Assembly (NCBI GenBank): GCA_945787595.1
Contig: CALZJV010000176.1
Coordinates: 1-12,704 of the forward strand
Direction of reading: 5' to 3'
DNA: 12,704 bases
From: an uncultured Desulfobacterales bacterium
GTDB taxonomy: Bacteria; Desulfobacterota; Desulfobacteria; Desulfobacterales; JAFDCJ01
Part shown: in pieces, positions 6,060-12,704 of the stretch
Layout of the letters: each line of letters opens with the position of its first letter
How positions within the stretch are numbered: the first letter of the stretch is position 1
Notes under the pieces: generated by a model
The model's input: the letters and a program-made list of their open reading frames with translations, nothing else
Database searches by the model: none
What the model was told of the DNA's origin: nothing
Position numbers and translations under genes: made by a program

Positions 6060-9000
6060 ATGAAATGCCCCAGATGTAAGCACCAGAATCCCCCGGGTGT
6101 TAAATATTGCAATGACTGCGGTCAGAGGATGGGTACCCTCTGCTCGGGGTGCAACAGCTTGAATCTGCCTCAAAGCAACTTCTGCCACCAGTGCGGACAG
6201 TTTTTGCCGAAAACCAATGCATTTTTTTCTGACGAGATGTCGTCCATGCCGCGTCGTCCTGATGTCGAAAAGGCAACATTGCCGTATGCCGCAGCTGGGG
6301 AGCGAAAGTACGTAACGGTTCTTTTTTCAGATCTCTCCGGTTATACGATTCTGGCGCAGCGACTTGACCCGGAAGAAATCAAAGAAATAATCTCACGGCT
6401 TTCCCGTGAGATCACCAAGGTCGTCACCAAGTATGGGGGGTTTATCGAGAAATACGTTGGCGATGCCGTCATGGCGGTTTTTGGCGCCATTCGAGCCCAT
6501 GAAGACGACCCGATCCGAGCCATCCGGGCCGCCATAGAAATCCACGAATCGATCAGCACTTTTAGCTCCACTTACGAAGCGCAAATTGGACAAACCCTGG
6601 CGATGCATACCGGCATCACCACCGGCTTGGTTGTCACGGGTGACATGGACTTTGAAAAAGGCACCCACGGCATTGCCGGAGCTACGTTGAATCTGGCGGC
6701 ACGCTTGTGCGGCGAAGCCAAGCCTGGAGATATCCTGGTCGGATCGGAAACGTATCGTCAGACGATGGGTTATTTCAACTTTGATTCTCAGCAACCGGTA
6801 CAGCTCAAAAGCGTTGTAACACCGGTCCAAGTCTATAAGGTTATTTCGCGAATTGATCAGCCCAAGAAGGTCCATCGGTTTCACGGCCTGCGGGCCGACT
6901 TGATAGGCCGCAATCCTGAGCTTGAACTGCTCAATAAGGCCCTGGACCGGGTCCGGGCTGGAAAAGGCAGTCTTGTCCTGCTTTGCGGAAACGCCGGCAC
7001 TGGCAAGAGCAGATTGGTGGAAGAGTTCAAATCCACCTTGAATCCTGAAAATGTAACCTGGCGCGAGGGCCAATGCTATCCCTACGCGCGCAATTTCACA
7101 TACTTTCCGCTGATTGATTTGCTCAGCCGGACTTTCGGTATCAAGGAGAGCGACGCGCCGGAGCATGTCAGAGAAAAAATCGAGTCTGGTCTGGACTTCC
7201 TTGAACACAAGGACGATGTGGTTCCATATGTCGGCAGTCTGTATCACCTCAAGTACAAGCAGCTGGAGGGCATCAGCCCTGAGGTCTGGAGATCACGACT
7301 TCAAATGGCCTTTATAGAAATCCTGACCGTGATAGCCCGCAGGGCACCAACGATTATTTGTCTGGAGGACTTGCATTGGGCCGACCCATCCTCGTTGGAG
7401 CTGATTCGCTTCCTGCTGTCGGATTTCAGATATCCGGCCCTGGTTATCTGCGTCTACCGGCCCACGTTGACTTTACTCTCAAATCAGCAAACAGCCAACC
7501 TCGGCGAATCTTATGTGGAAATCCGTCTGGAAGATTTATCGCCGGCAGAAACAAGGACAATGGTCGGATCGCTTCTGAAAACCGAGCAAATTCCATCAGA
7601 CTTGAAGCATTTTATGCGAGAAAAGGCCGGCGGTAACCCGTTTTATCTTGAAGAAATCATTAATTCCCTTGTCGAATCAGAGACCCTGGTGCATGAGAAC
7701 GCCCACTGGATGCTGCGCAAAGACATCGGCGATTCGGAGGTATCCTCAACGATCCACGGCGTAATTGGCGCTCGCATTGATCGCCTGGAAACCGAGATGA
7801 AACGCATCCTGCAGGAAGCTGCGGTCATTGGCAGGGTCTTCTACTATGAGGTTCTCTCCCACATTACAGAGCTCGGTGGCAACCTCTGGCATCATCTGAG
7901 CAGTCTGGAAACGCTGGATCTTATCAAGGCACGCAGCTACAGACCGGCTGTGGAGTACATCTTCAAGCATGCGCTCACGCAAGAAGTCGTGTACAACGGT
8001 CTGGTAAAAGGCAAACGCAAAGCGATCCACGAACGAGTGGCGCGCGTGATTGAAAAATTCTTTGAGGATCGACTCCCAGAATATTATGAGGTGCTGGCCT
8101 ATCATTTTCAAAGCGGTCAGTCTGTTGGCAAGGCTGTGAACTACCTGGCGAAATCCGGGGAAAAATGCTTGCAAAGATATGCGCTGAAAGAGGCCCACGA
8201 GTACTATAATACTGCCTTTGCAATGCTCCACAGTCAATCCGACAAATTGCCAAAAAAAGATAGCCTGCTGATCGACCTGCTAAACAAGTGGTCGCTTGTA
8301 TACTACTACCGCGGACAGTACAAAGAATTGCTCTGCCTGCTTACACAGCATCAAGCTATCGCCGATTCCCTGCCCAACACTGATAAACGCGGTATGTTTT
8401 ATGCGTGGATAGGATGTGCGCTCTGGCACAGAGAGCGCTTTAAAGAGGCGCACCAACATTTGATGAAGGCTTTGGCCTTTGGTGAAAAAAATAAAGATTT
8501 TACCGTGGTTGGCTATGCGTGTTGCTGGCTAAGCTGGGTTTGTACGGAATTGGGTTTGTTCGATGATGCCATCGGGTATGCCGAAAGAGCCCAAAGAATA
8601 TTCAGGGTCGATCGCAGAGATGACTACATTTATGTCAACTCTATGTGCGGGATGGGATACGCCTTGTGGCACCGGGGGGATAAGTCCAAGACCCTTGAAG
8701 TTGGAAATGCCTTACTGGACTTTGGCCGTAAGCAGGGCGACTACCGTGCCAAAGGCATGGGATATTGCTGTATTGGCTGGAGTCATCTGATAGGCGGCGA
8801 TCTGCCCCAGGCGACCCCTTATTTCGAAAAAGCGGTCCATGTATCGGTGGATCCGTGGTATTCGTTATTTCCTAAGTTGGCACTGGCCTATGGTCTGATT
8901 CTCAACGGCAAGGTTTGTGACGCCGAAAAGCACATCGAGGAGATCCTTGAGTTTAGCCAGCAATTTGGCGCGGAGTTCGCCGGAAAACCCGCTCTTTTCT

Positions 9001-9443
9001 TTCATGACATGATTTTGGTCAGCCAGGGCCGCTTCAATCAGGGGTTGCAGATTCTGGAAGAAAGCTGTCAAGGTTGGCGGCAAAGCGGTTGCAGACTGCG
9101 CTATGCTGCCTGCGGATCGATGCTGGCAATCGTATATGCTGATCTTGCCAGGAAAGCCCGTGCCAGGCGACAAAAGAAATTTGCCCTACATGCCGACAAA
9201 AAAGCAACCGCCTATTTTCAGGATTCGATTGAATCGGCCAAACAGATCGGCGCCAATGCAGCGCTGGGTCGGGCCTATCGTTTCTGGGGCCTCGCATACC
9301 AAGCAAAGGGCGATACCGACAAGGCGGCAGAGTGTTTTGCTCAGGCAGCCACCTATATTCGGTTGTACGGATCAGACGACTTGTCAGAGCAAGTTGCCGA
9401 TGACCAGGCTCAAGAAATTAAAGCAGACATTGTCGAAGTATAG
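6060..9443 (+). CDS. Class III adenylate/guanylate cyclase with N-terminal zinc ribbons, AAA ATPase and TPR region
   Basis: A 1127-residue multidomain signalling protein. Two zinc ribbons open it (C3, C6, C17, C20 and C28, C31, C42, C45). The class III cyclase domain covers about 82-265: D91 in FSDLSGYT and D135 in KYVGDAVM are the metal aspartates, K131 is the usual purine-contact lysine, and N211 and R215 in LNLAAR are the transition-state residues. The second purine-specificity position, often Asp or Thr, appears to be G204, so the choice between ATP and GTP cannot be read from it. An AAA/STAND-like ATPase follows, with Walker A at 310-317 (GNAGTGKS) and Walker B at 432-442 (IICLEDLHWAD). 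From about 690 the protein is helical with TPR-like units. No signal peptide or membrane segment is seen, so it is cytosolic. The architecture is known in bacteria as a cyclase joined to a predicted ATPase. Ligand and output are unknown. No partner gene overlaps it. Confidence 0.92.
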   Translation: MKCPRCKHQNPPGVKYCNDCGQRMGTLCSGCNSLNLPQSNFCHQCGQFLPKTNAFFSDEMSSMPRRPDVEKATLPYAAAGERKYVTVLFSDLSGYTILAQRLDPEEIKEIISRLSREITKVVTKYGGFIEKYVGDAVMAVFGAIRAHEDDPIRAIRAAIEIHESISTFSSTYEAQIGQTLAMHTGITTGLVVTGDMDFEKGTHGIAGATLNLAARLCGEAKPGDILVGSETYRQTMGYFNFDSQQPVQLKSVVTPVQVYKVISRIDQPKKVHRFHGLRADLIGRNPELELLNKALDRVRAGKGSLVLLCGNAGTGKSRLVEEFKSTLNPENVTWREGQCYPYARNFTYFPLIDLLSRTFGIKESDAPEHVREKIESGLDFLEHKDDVVPYVGSLYHLKYKQLEGISPEVWRSRLQMAFIEILTVIARRAPTIICLEDLHWADPSSLELIRFLLSDFRYPALVICVYRPTLTLLSNQQTANLGESYVEIRLEDLSPAETRTMVGSLLKTEQIPSDLKHFMREKAGGNPFYLEEIINSLVESETLVHENAHWMLRKDIGDSEVSSTIHGVIGARIDRLETEMKRILQEAAVIGRVFYYEVLSHITELGGNLWHHLSSLETLDLIKARSYRPAVEYIFKHALTQEVVYNGLVKGKRKAIHERVARVIEKFFEDRLPEYYEVLAYHFQSGQSVGKAVNYLAKSGEKCLQRYALKEAHEYYNTAFAMLHSQSDKLPKKDSLLIDLLNKWSLVYYYRGQYKELLCLLTQHQAIADSLPNTDKRGMFYAWIGCALWHRERFKEAHQHLMKALAFGEKNKDFTVVGYACCWLSWVCTELGLFDDAIGYAERAQRIFRVDRRDDYIYVNSMCGMGYALWHRGDKSKTLEVGNALLDFGRKQGDYRAKGMGYCCIGWSHLIGGDLPQATPYFEKAVHVSVDPWYSLFPKLALAYGLILNGKVCDAEKHIEEILEFSQQFGAEFAGKPALFFHDMILVSQGRFNQGLQILEESCQGWRQSGCRLRYAACGSMLAIVYADLARKARARRQKKFALHADKKATAYFQDSIESAKQIGANAALGRAYRFWGLAYQAKGDTDKAAECFAQAATYIRLYGSDDLSEQVADDQAQEIKADIVEV

Positions 9444-9538
9444 ATCAAAAAAGCAAAAAATGAGACTTCCGGCTGATGGTTTTGTTTGCAGTGTCTGTGC
9501 GCTTGTTCAGGGCTATGGAGAAGGGGAATGTGTGCTTT

Positions 9539-9547
9539 TGTTATGAT
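9539..9547 (+). promoter_or_regulatory. Possible extended -10 promoter element before the S41 peptidase gene
   Basis: TG-T-TATGAT at 9539-9547 matches an extended -10 element, about 80 bp before the start at 9626. No convincing -35 hexamer is correctly spaced. It suggests the S41 gene has its own transcript despite being only 182 bp behind the cyclase gene. Confidence 0.3.
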
Positions 9548-9611
9548 GTAAGAAACTTTGACTCGTTGTAATGCTACCGTGAGCAACAGCGCTCGCTCAA
9601 CCGACAACAAT

Positions 9612-9616
9612 GGAGG
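9612..9616 (+). promoter_or_regulatory. Ribosome binding site GGAGG for the S41 peptidase
   Basis: GGAGG lies 9 nt before the ATG at 9626 and supports that start, so the polybasic N-terminus is probably really translated. Confidence 0.6.
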
Positions 9617-9625
9617 GATACTATC

Positions 9626-11650
9626 ATGGCAAGAAATAGTGCAACCAGACGACCGAAAAAAGCGGTTATAAAGAAAAAAAAACCAAACCCCAAGAAGAGG
9701 CAATCGGCCGCACCCGCGCTTAAGTTCCTGAAATCTGCCCATTCCGCGGTACGGTCACACCTGGCGGCAGCATCCGATTTACCGACATTCCTCGATACAG
9801 CCGGTATGTTGAGCCTAAACGGCCGCAAGCGGCTGGTCGAGCAGGCCCTGGTTCTGATCGACGACAATTTCGTCCACCTACCACTAAAGGAGGCCATGCA
9901 CGGTGTCGACCCCGTGCAGAAATTGCGCTTGATCCAGAATCGACTAGAACAAGCGACGGCGTCAACGATGGACAGCGAGTTCAAGTTTCATCGTGACATG
10001 ATGGAAGTCTTCACCTCTGTCCGTGACCTGCACACGAACTATTTGCTACCCGCGCCATTCGCCGACAAGGTGGCGTTTCTGCCATTCGATGTTGAGGAAT
10101 TTTTCGAAAGTGGTGAGCCGCATTATATCGCTACCCACTTCGTGCCGGGGTTCTCCCATGCGCATTTTGAGCAAGGTGTCGAGATCACAACATGGAATGG
10201 GGTGCCGATCACGCGGGCAATCGAGGTATCCGCGGACTTGCACGCCGGCAGCAACGCAGCGGCACGCCACGCCCGCGGCGTTGACGGTCTGACCTTACGC
10301 GGCCTTCGGCGGGCGCTACCGCCAGACGCGATGTGGGTCATCATCGGCTATGTCGACCTCAATGGTGTTGAGCGTGAGCTCAAGCAGAATTGGCTCGTGA
10401 CCCCGTCACTGCCGGATTCCAGCGGTGTCGACGCGGATGCGGTCAATGTCCATGCAGCGTCTCTCGGGATCGATATAGAGGCGGATATCGTACAGCGCGC
10501 GAAAAAAATGCTGTTTGCACCAAAAGTCATTGCCGAGGAAAGAAAACCCAGAAAGATATCGACTCGCCGCGCCGCTGCCGGCCAATCGGTCGCGACAACG
10601 ATGGCTGGTGTCTTCAGTGCGAAAAGCGTTACCACACCATCCGGCGAGTTCGGCTACATTCGCATTTTTACCTTCAATGTCAATGATCCGGAATCCTTCA
10701 TAGACGAATTCATCCGTCTGGCCGGGCTGTTGCCGCAGGAGGGGCTGATCGTTGATGTCCGCGGCAACGGTGGCGGTCACATCCACGCAAGCGAAGGCCT
10801 GCTGCAGGTCTTGACGCCCGTGGAAATCACGCCCGAACCGACTCAATTTATCAACACGCCTTTGAACGGGCGCATCTGCAGTCGGCATGAGACGAACCCG
10901 GTCGGCATTGATCTCGGCCCGTGGGTCGAGTCTATCCGTAGCTCCGTCGAGACGGGTGCAGTTTATTCGCGCGGCTTCCCGATTACGCCCCATGACTTCG
11001 CCAATAAGAAGGGACAGAGTTACCATGGGCCCGTCGTTCTTATCACCGACGCGCGGTGTTATAGTGCGACGGACATCTTTGCCGCCGGCTTCAAGGACCA
11101 TCGCATTGGTCACATTCTGGGCGTTGCCGCGAATACCGGCGCCGGCGGCGCGAACGTCTGGACCCATGGCCTGCTGCAAGCCTTGTTGCAACTCCCCGCG
11201 CCGGCGGATCCCGACTCGCCTTACGAGAATTTGCCGAATAGCGCCGGAATGCGCGTCGCGATCCGCAGGACCCTTAGGGTCGGCGAGCAGTCAGGCACGC
11301 CCTTAGAGGATTTAGGCGTCACGCCCGACTCGAGCCACGAATTGACGAAGGACGATCTGCTGAACGCGAACAGGGATCTGATCGACAAAGCCGGTTCGAT
11401 TCTTGTCAACATGCCGCTGCGGCGGTTGCGTGTCAAGACAATCCTGTCCGGTTCAAAACTCACTGTTCAGGCGACGACCCTTGGCCTCTCGCGTCTCGAT
11501 GTTTACGTCGACGGACGCCCCATGGTCAGTCTGGACATCAGCGACGGCAATCATAGCTTCGAAGTAGACCTGCCAACCGGCGCGACTCTCATGGAACTCG
11601 CCGGTTTCCAAAATGGTGAGCGTGTCGCCGCAAGAAAGCTGGACCTGTGA
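9626..11650 (+). CDS. S41-family serine peptidase (tricorn-like motifs), polybasic N-terminus
   Basis: A 674-residue protein. Residues 8-25 are dense in Lys and Arg and there is no signal peptide, unlike exported C-terminal processing peptidases. Residues about 60-260 form the N-terminal S41 region with RDLHTNY at 133-139. The catalytic core is about 335-515: GLIVDVRGNGGG (373-384) and YSATD (479-483), where S480 is the expected nucleophile. The lysine found about 25 residues after Ser in CtpA-type enzymes is not present; that stretch reads NTGAGGANV. H136 and E561 (in EDLGVTPD) lie where a tricorn-type His and Glu would be expected, so a Ser-His-Glu arrangement is inferred. Residues 600-674 look like a beta-sandwich domain. 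No PDZ signature was clear. GC content is high (67% over 11101-11160), richer than the cyclase gene, which may point to transfer. Substrate unknown. Confidence 0.85.
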   Translation: MARNSATRRPKKAVIKKKKPNPKKRQSAAPALKFLKSAHSAVRSHLAAASDLPTFLDTAGMLSLNGRKRLVEQALVLIDDNFVHLPLKEAMHGVDPVQKLRLIQNRLEQATASTMDSEFKFHRDMMEVFTSVRDLHTNYLLPAPFADKVAFLPFDVEEFFESGEPHYIATHFVPGFSHAHFEQGVEITTWNGVPITRAIEVSADLHAGSNAAARHARGVDGLTLRGLRRALPPDAMWVIIGYVDLNGVERELKQNWLVTPSLPDSSGVDADAVNVHAASLGIDIEADIVQRAKKMLFAPKVIAEERKPRKISTRRAAAGQSVATTMAGVFSAKSVTTPSGEFGYIRIFTFNVNDPESFIDEFIRLAGLLPQEGLIVDVRGNGGGHIHASEGLLQVLTPVEITPEPTQFINTPLNGRICSRHETNPVGIDLGPWVESIRSSVETGAVYSRGFPITPHDFANKKGQSYHGPVVLITDARCYSATDIFAAGFKDHRIGHILGVAANTGAGGANVWTHGLLQALLQLPAPADPDSPYENLPNSAGMRVAIRRTLRVGEQSGTPLEDLGVTPDSSHELTKDDLLNANRDLIDKAGSILVNMPLRRLRVKTILSGSKLTVQATTLGLSRLDVYVDGRPMVSLDISDGNHSFEVDLPTGATLMELAGFQNGERVAARKLDL

Positions 11651-11717
11651 CCGCCGCTTGCGGTGCGGGGGGAAGCTGAAGTCTACCAGTGGTTTAACGC
11701 GCCGGCCAGCGCGGGAC

Positions 11718-11795
11718 ATACTGGGATAGGGAGGAGTCTCGCAACCCCTCCCTCCCATACCACCGGACGCACGGATACGGTATCCGGCGATTCGG
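11718..11795 (-). mobile_element. Group II intron 3'-end relic (domains V and VI)
   Basis: Read on the - strand, CGCCGGAT with GTCCGG forms a domain-V-like hairpin: the lower stem CCGGAU pairs with GUCCGG with a terminal U-G pair, a 2-nt bulge follows, then a short upper stem with one C-C mismatch. It is followed directly by a second hairpin in which TGGGA (11757-11753) pairs with 11726-11722 and GGGAGG (11752-11747) pairs with 11734-11729. That stem leaves a bulged A at 11727, placed like the branch-point A of domain VI, 8-9 nt before an AT-ending 3' boundary near 11718. This order and shape fit the 3' end of a bacterial group II intron. No reverse-transcriptase frame lies on the upstream side (to the right), so it is a fragment. 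Based on structure and motif memory, not on a covariance search. Confidence 0.55.
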
Positions 11796-11816
11796 CCGGT
11801 CAATAAACCGCCGGAA

Positions 11817-12070
11817 CTGGGGCCGCGGTAAATGCCTCAAAATTAAGGATGTATGTTATAAATAGTCCTGTTTTTTAGGCTTAAAATGATGTTGCTGAAA
11901 CCAAAAAGGGCGGTTTAAGAACAATTGTGCCAATCGTCGGACTTGCACGAAGCTGCCGGTTCCCTTAAATGCAGCTTTTTGACGATAAAAAGGACATTCT
12001 AAGTCCTAAAAGCGGCCTATTTTTAGGCTCATGCTTTAGTTTGCGGCGTTTTACCGCGGTCCGACCCCAG
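11817..12070. mobile_element. MITE-like or REP-type palindromic element, 254 bp
   Basis: The left end CTGGGG plus CCGCGGTAAA (11817-11832) matches the reverse complement of the right end (12070 back to about 12050), where five extra bases TCGGA sit between the two blocks. Weaker inverted similarity seems to continue inward for about 60 bp. The right end has the CTGGGGTCGGACC form seen in REP-like elements mobilised by IS200-type (RAYT) transposases. There is no coding frame inside, as expected for a non-autonomous element. No target-site duplication is evident. Confidence 0.5.
11933..11986. repeat. Nested hairpin at the centre of the MITE-like element
   Basis: ATCGTC (11933-11938) pairs with GACGAT (11981-11986). 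Inside it AAGCTGC (11950-11956) pairs with GCAGCTT (11971-11977), followed by T to 11980. The inner hairpin has terminator form on the + strand. A third hairpin lies nearby: CCTAAAA (12005-12011) with TTTTAGG (12021-12027). Confidence 0.45.
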
Positions 12071-12252
12071 ATTCAAATGCAGAGTGATTAAAAAAACATC
12101 AAGACATAGAATAAGCGCAGTCCGGATGTCTGAAAAATGATTTCACTAAGGAATGACTGCGACAAAGCGGCATCAAAGAAAATTTAGTGCTGGTCAATGC
12201 CATGCATATAACGGCTGCAGTTTTAAGGTTTTTTTAGATCAACTTGGCAATA

Positions 12253-12704
12253 TCATCCATCCTTTTCTTGCGGCATCTTGATCCACTTTTCCACCATGGA
12301 AATGAGTACTTTTCTGCGTATCGGTTTGGAAATATAGTCGTTCATGCCGACATTCAAACACTTGTCACGGTCTTGCTTTGTGGCGTGGGCAGTCATGGCA
12401 ATGATCGGAATATTGGACTTTCTATCGTCTTCTGCCTCTAAGTTACGAATCATCTTAGTCGCCTGGTAACCGTCCATTTCCGGCATCTGAATATCCATGA
12501 AAACAAGGTCATAATGTTTTTCTTTCAAAGCATCGACAGCCTGTTTCCCATTCTCTGCAAGATCGACCTTATAGCCGGCTTTTTTCAGATGCCGCATGGC
12601 GACAAGTTGATTGGTCGGATAATCTTCAGCCAATAGGATATGATATTCTCTATTGTTGTATCGTTCAGTCAACGTGTGTCGGGTAATCAGATCCGTATTA
12701 GTGG
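12253..12704 (-). CDS. Hybrid sensor histidine kinase, C-terminal receiver domain (5' part outside window)
   Basis: The frame is open to the right edge. The residues before the receiver (DLITRHTLTE) are the linker typically found between a histidine-kinase ATPase domain and a fused receiver, so this is not a stand-alone response regulator; a start at 12672 would be a TTG Leu codon inside that linker. Counting from that Leu, the receiver has the acidic pair E16-D17 (LLAED), phosphoacceptor D60 in FMDIQMPEMDG, T94 in MTAHA and K116 in SKPI. All phosphorelay residues are therefore intact. The protein ends about 20 residues after the domain, with no HPt or output domain, so the phosphate is presumably passed to a separate protein or used for feedback. 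The gene is convergent with the S41 gene and separated from it by mobile-element relics. Its sensor input lies outside the window. Confidence 0.9.
   Translation of the reverse strand, partial: TNTDLITRHTLTERYNNREYHILLAEDYPTNQLVAMRHLKKAGYKVDLAENGKQAVDALKEKHYDLVFMDIQMPEMDGYQATKMIRNLEAEDDRKSNIPIIAMTAHATKQDRDKCLNVGMNDYISKPIRRKVLISMVEKWIKMPQEKDG

Larger units (their letters stand above)
11651..12252. other. Intergenic mobile-element relics
   Basis: No gene is supported in these 602 bp. It begins with a small GC-rich hairpin at the S41 stop (11650-11654 with 11660-11664). Then come a probable group II intron 3' end on the - strand (11718-11795) and a palindromic element (11817-12070) with nested hairpins. 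The last 180 bp (12071-12252) is AT-rich and shows nothing clear, including no obvious terminator for the kinase gene that ends at 12253. Confidence 0.6.

Noticed and set aside
6393..7247. 284-codon frame on the minus strand inside the cyclase gene
   Set aside because: It is antisense to the cyclase and ATPase motifs and encodes nothing recognisable.
10406..11191. 261-codon frame on the minus strand inside the S41 gene
   Set aside because: It is antisense to a gene with clear motifs and is explained by high GC, which lengthens antisense frames; it contains no domain signal.
12253..12672. Stand-alone response regulator starting at 12672
   Set aside because: The start codon would be TTG inside a typical hybrid-kinase linker, and the frame stays open to the window edge.

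Overview
The window reads as a bacterial chromosome segment, most likely from a Gram-negative delta-proteobacterium-like lineage (Desulfobacterota or similar) and possibly from a metagenome assembly. The grounds are strong AGGAGG ribosome binding sites, signal peptides of Gram-negative type, a zinc-ribbon/cyclase/AAA-ATPase/TPR signalling protein and a hybrid histidine kinase tail. The lineage is an inference from gene types only. No rRNA, tRNA or CRISPR array was seen.

Layout. (1) Left third: two M14-family zinc carboxypeptidase genes in tandem on the + strand. The first (to 1087) runs off the left edge. The second (1361-3659) has an intact secretion signal in one frame and an intact catalytic region in another, so it is either a frameshifted gene or an assembly error. 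Two hairpins close this block (3676-3766). (2) 4021-5055: a secreted GlpQ-type glycerophosphodiester phosphodiesterase with complete active-site motifs, preceded by a leader of about 80 nt that can fold into three helices. (3) 5056-6059: about 1 kb without a convincing intact gene. It holds a short coding-like remnant ending at 5253 with a terminator just behind it. (4) 6060-9443: a 1127-residue class III nucleotide cyclase with two N-terminal zinc ribbons, an AAA ATPase and a TPR-rich C-terminus. (5) 9626-11650: a GC-rich S41-family peptidase with a tricorn-like motif set, a polybasic N-terminus and no signal peptide. (6) 11651-12252: a mobile-element graveyard, with what looks like the 3' end (domains V and VI) of a group II intron on the - strand and, abutting it, a 254-bp MITE-like palindromic element with imperfect terminal inverted repeats. 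(7) 12253-12704: the C-terminal receiver domain of a hybrid sensor histidine kinase on the - strand, running off the right edge.

How the genes fit together. The carboxypeptidases and the phosphodiesterase are compatible with scavenging peptides and phosphodiesters in the periplasm or outside the cell. The cyclase and hybrid kinase are signal-transduction proteins. Spacing, intervening terminators and separate ribosome binding sites argue against one operon, so most genes look like single transcription units. The most interesting parts are the intron relic next to the MITE, the structured leader in front of the phosphodiesterase, the split carboxypeptidase, and the S41 enzyme with an unusual motif set.
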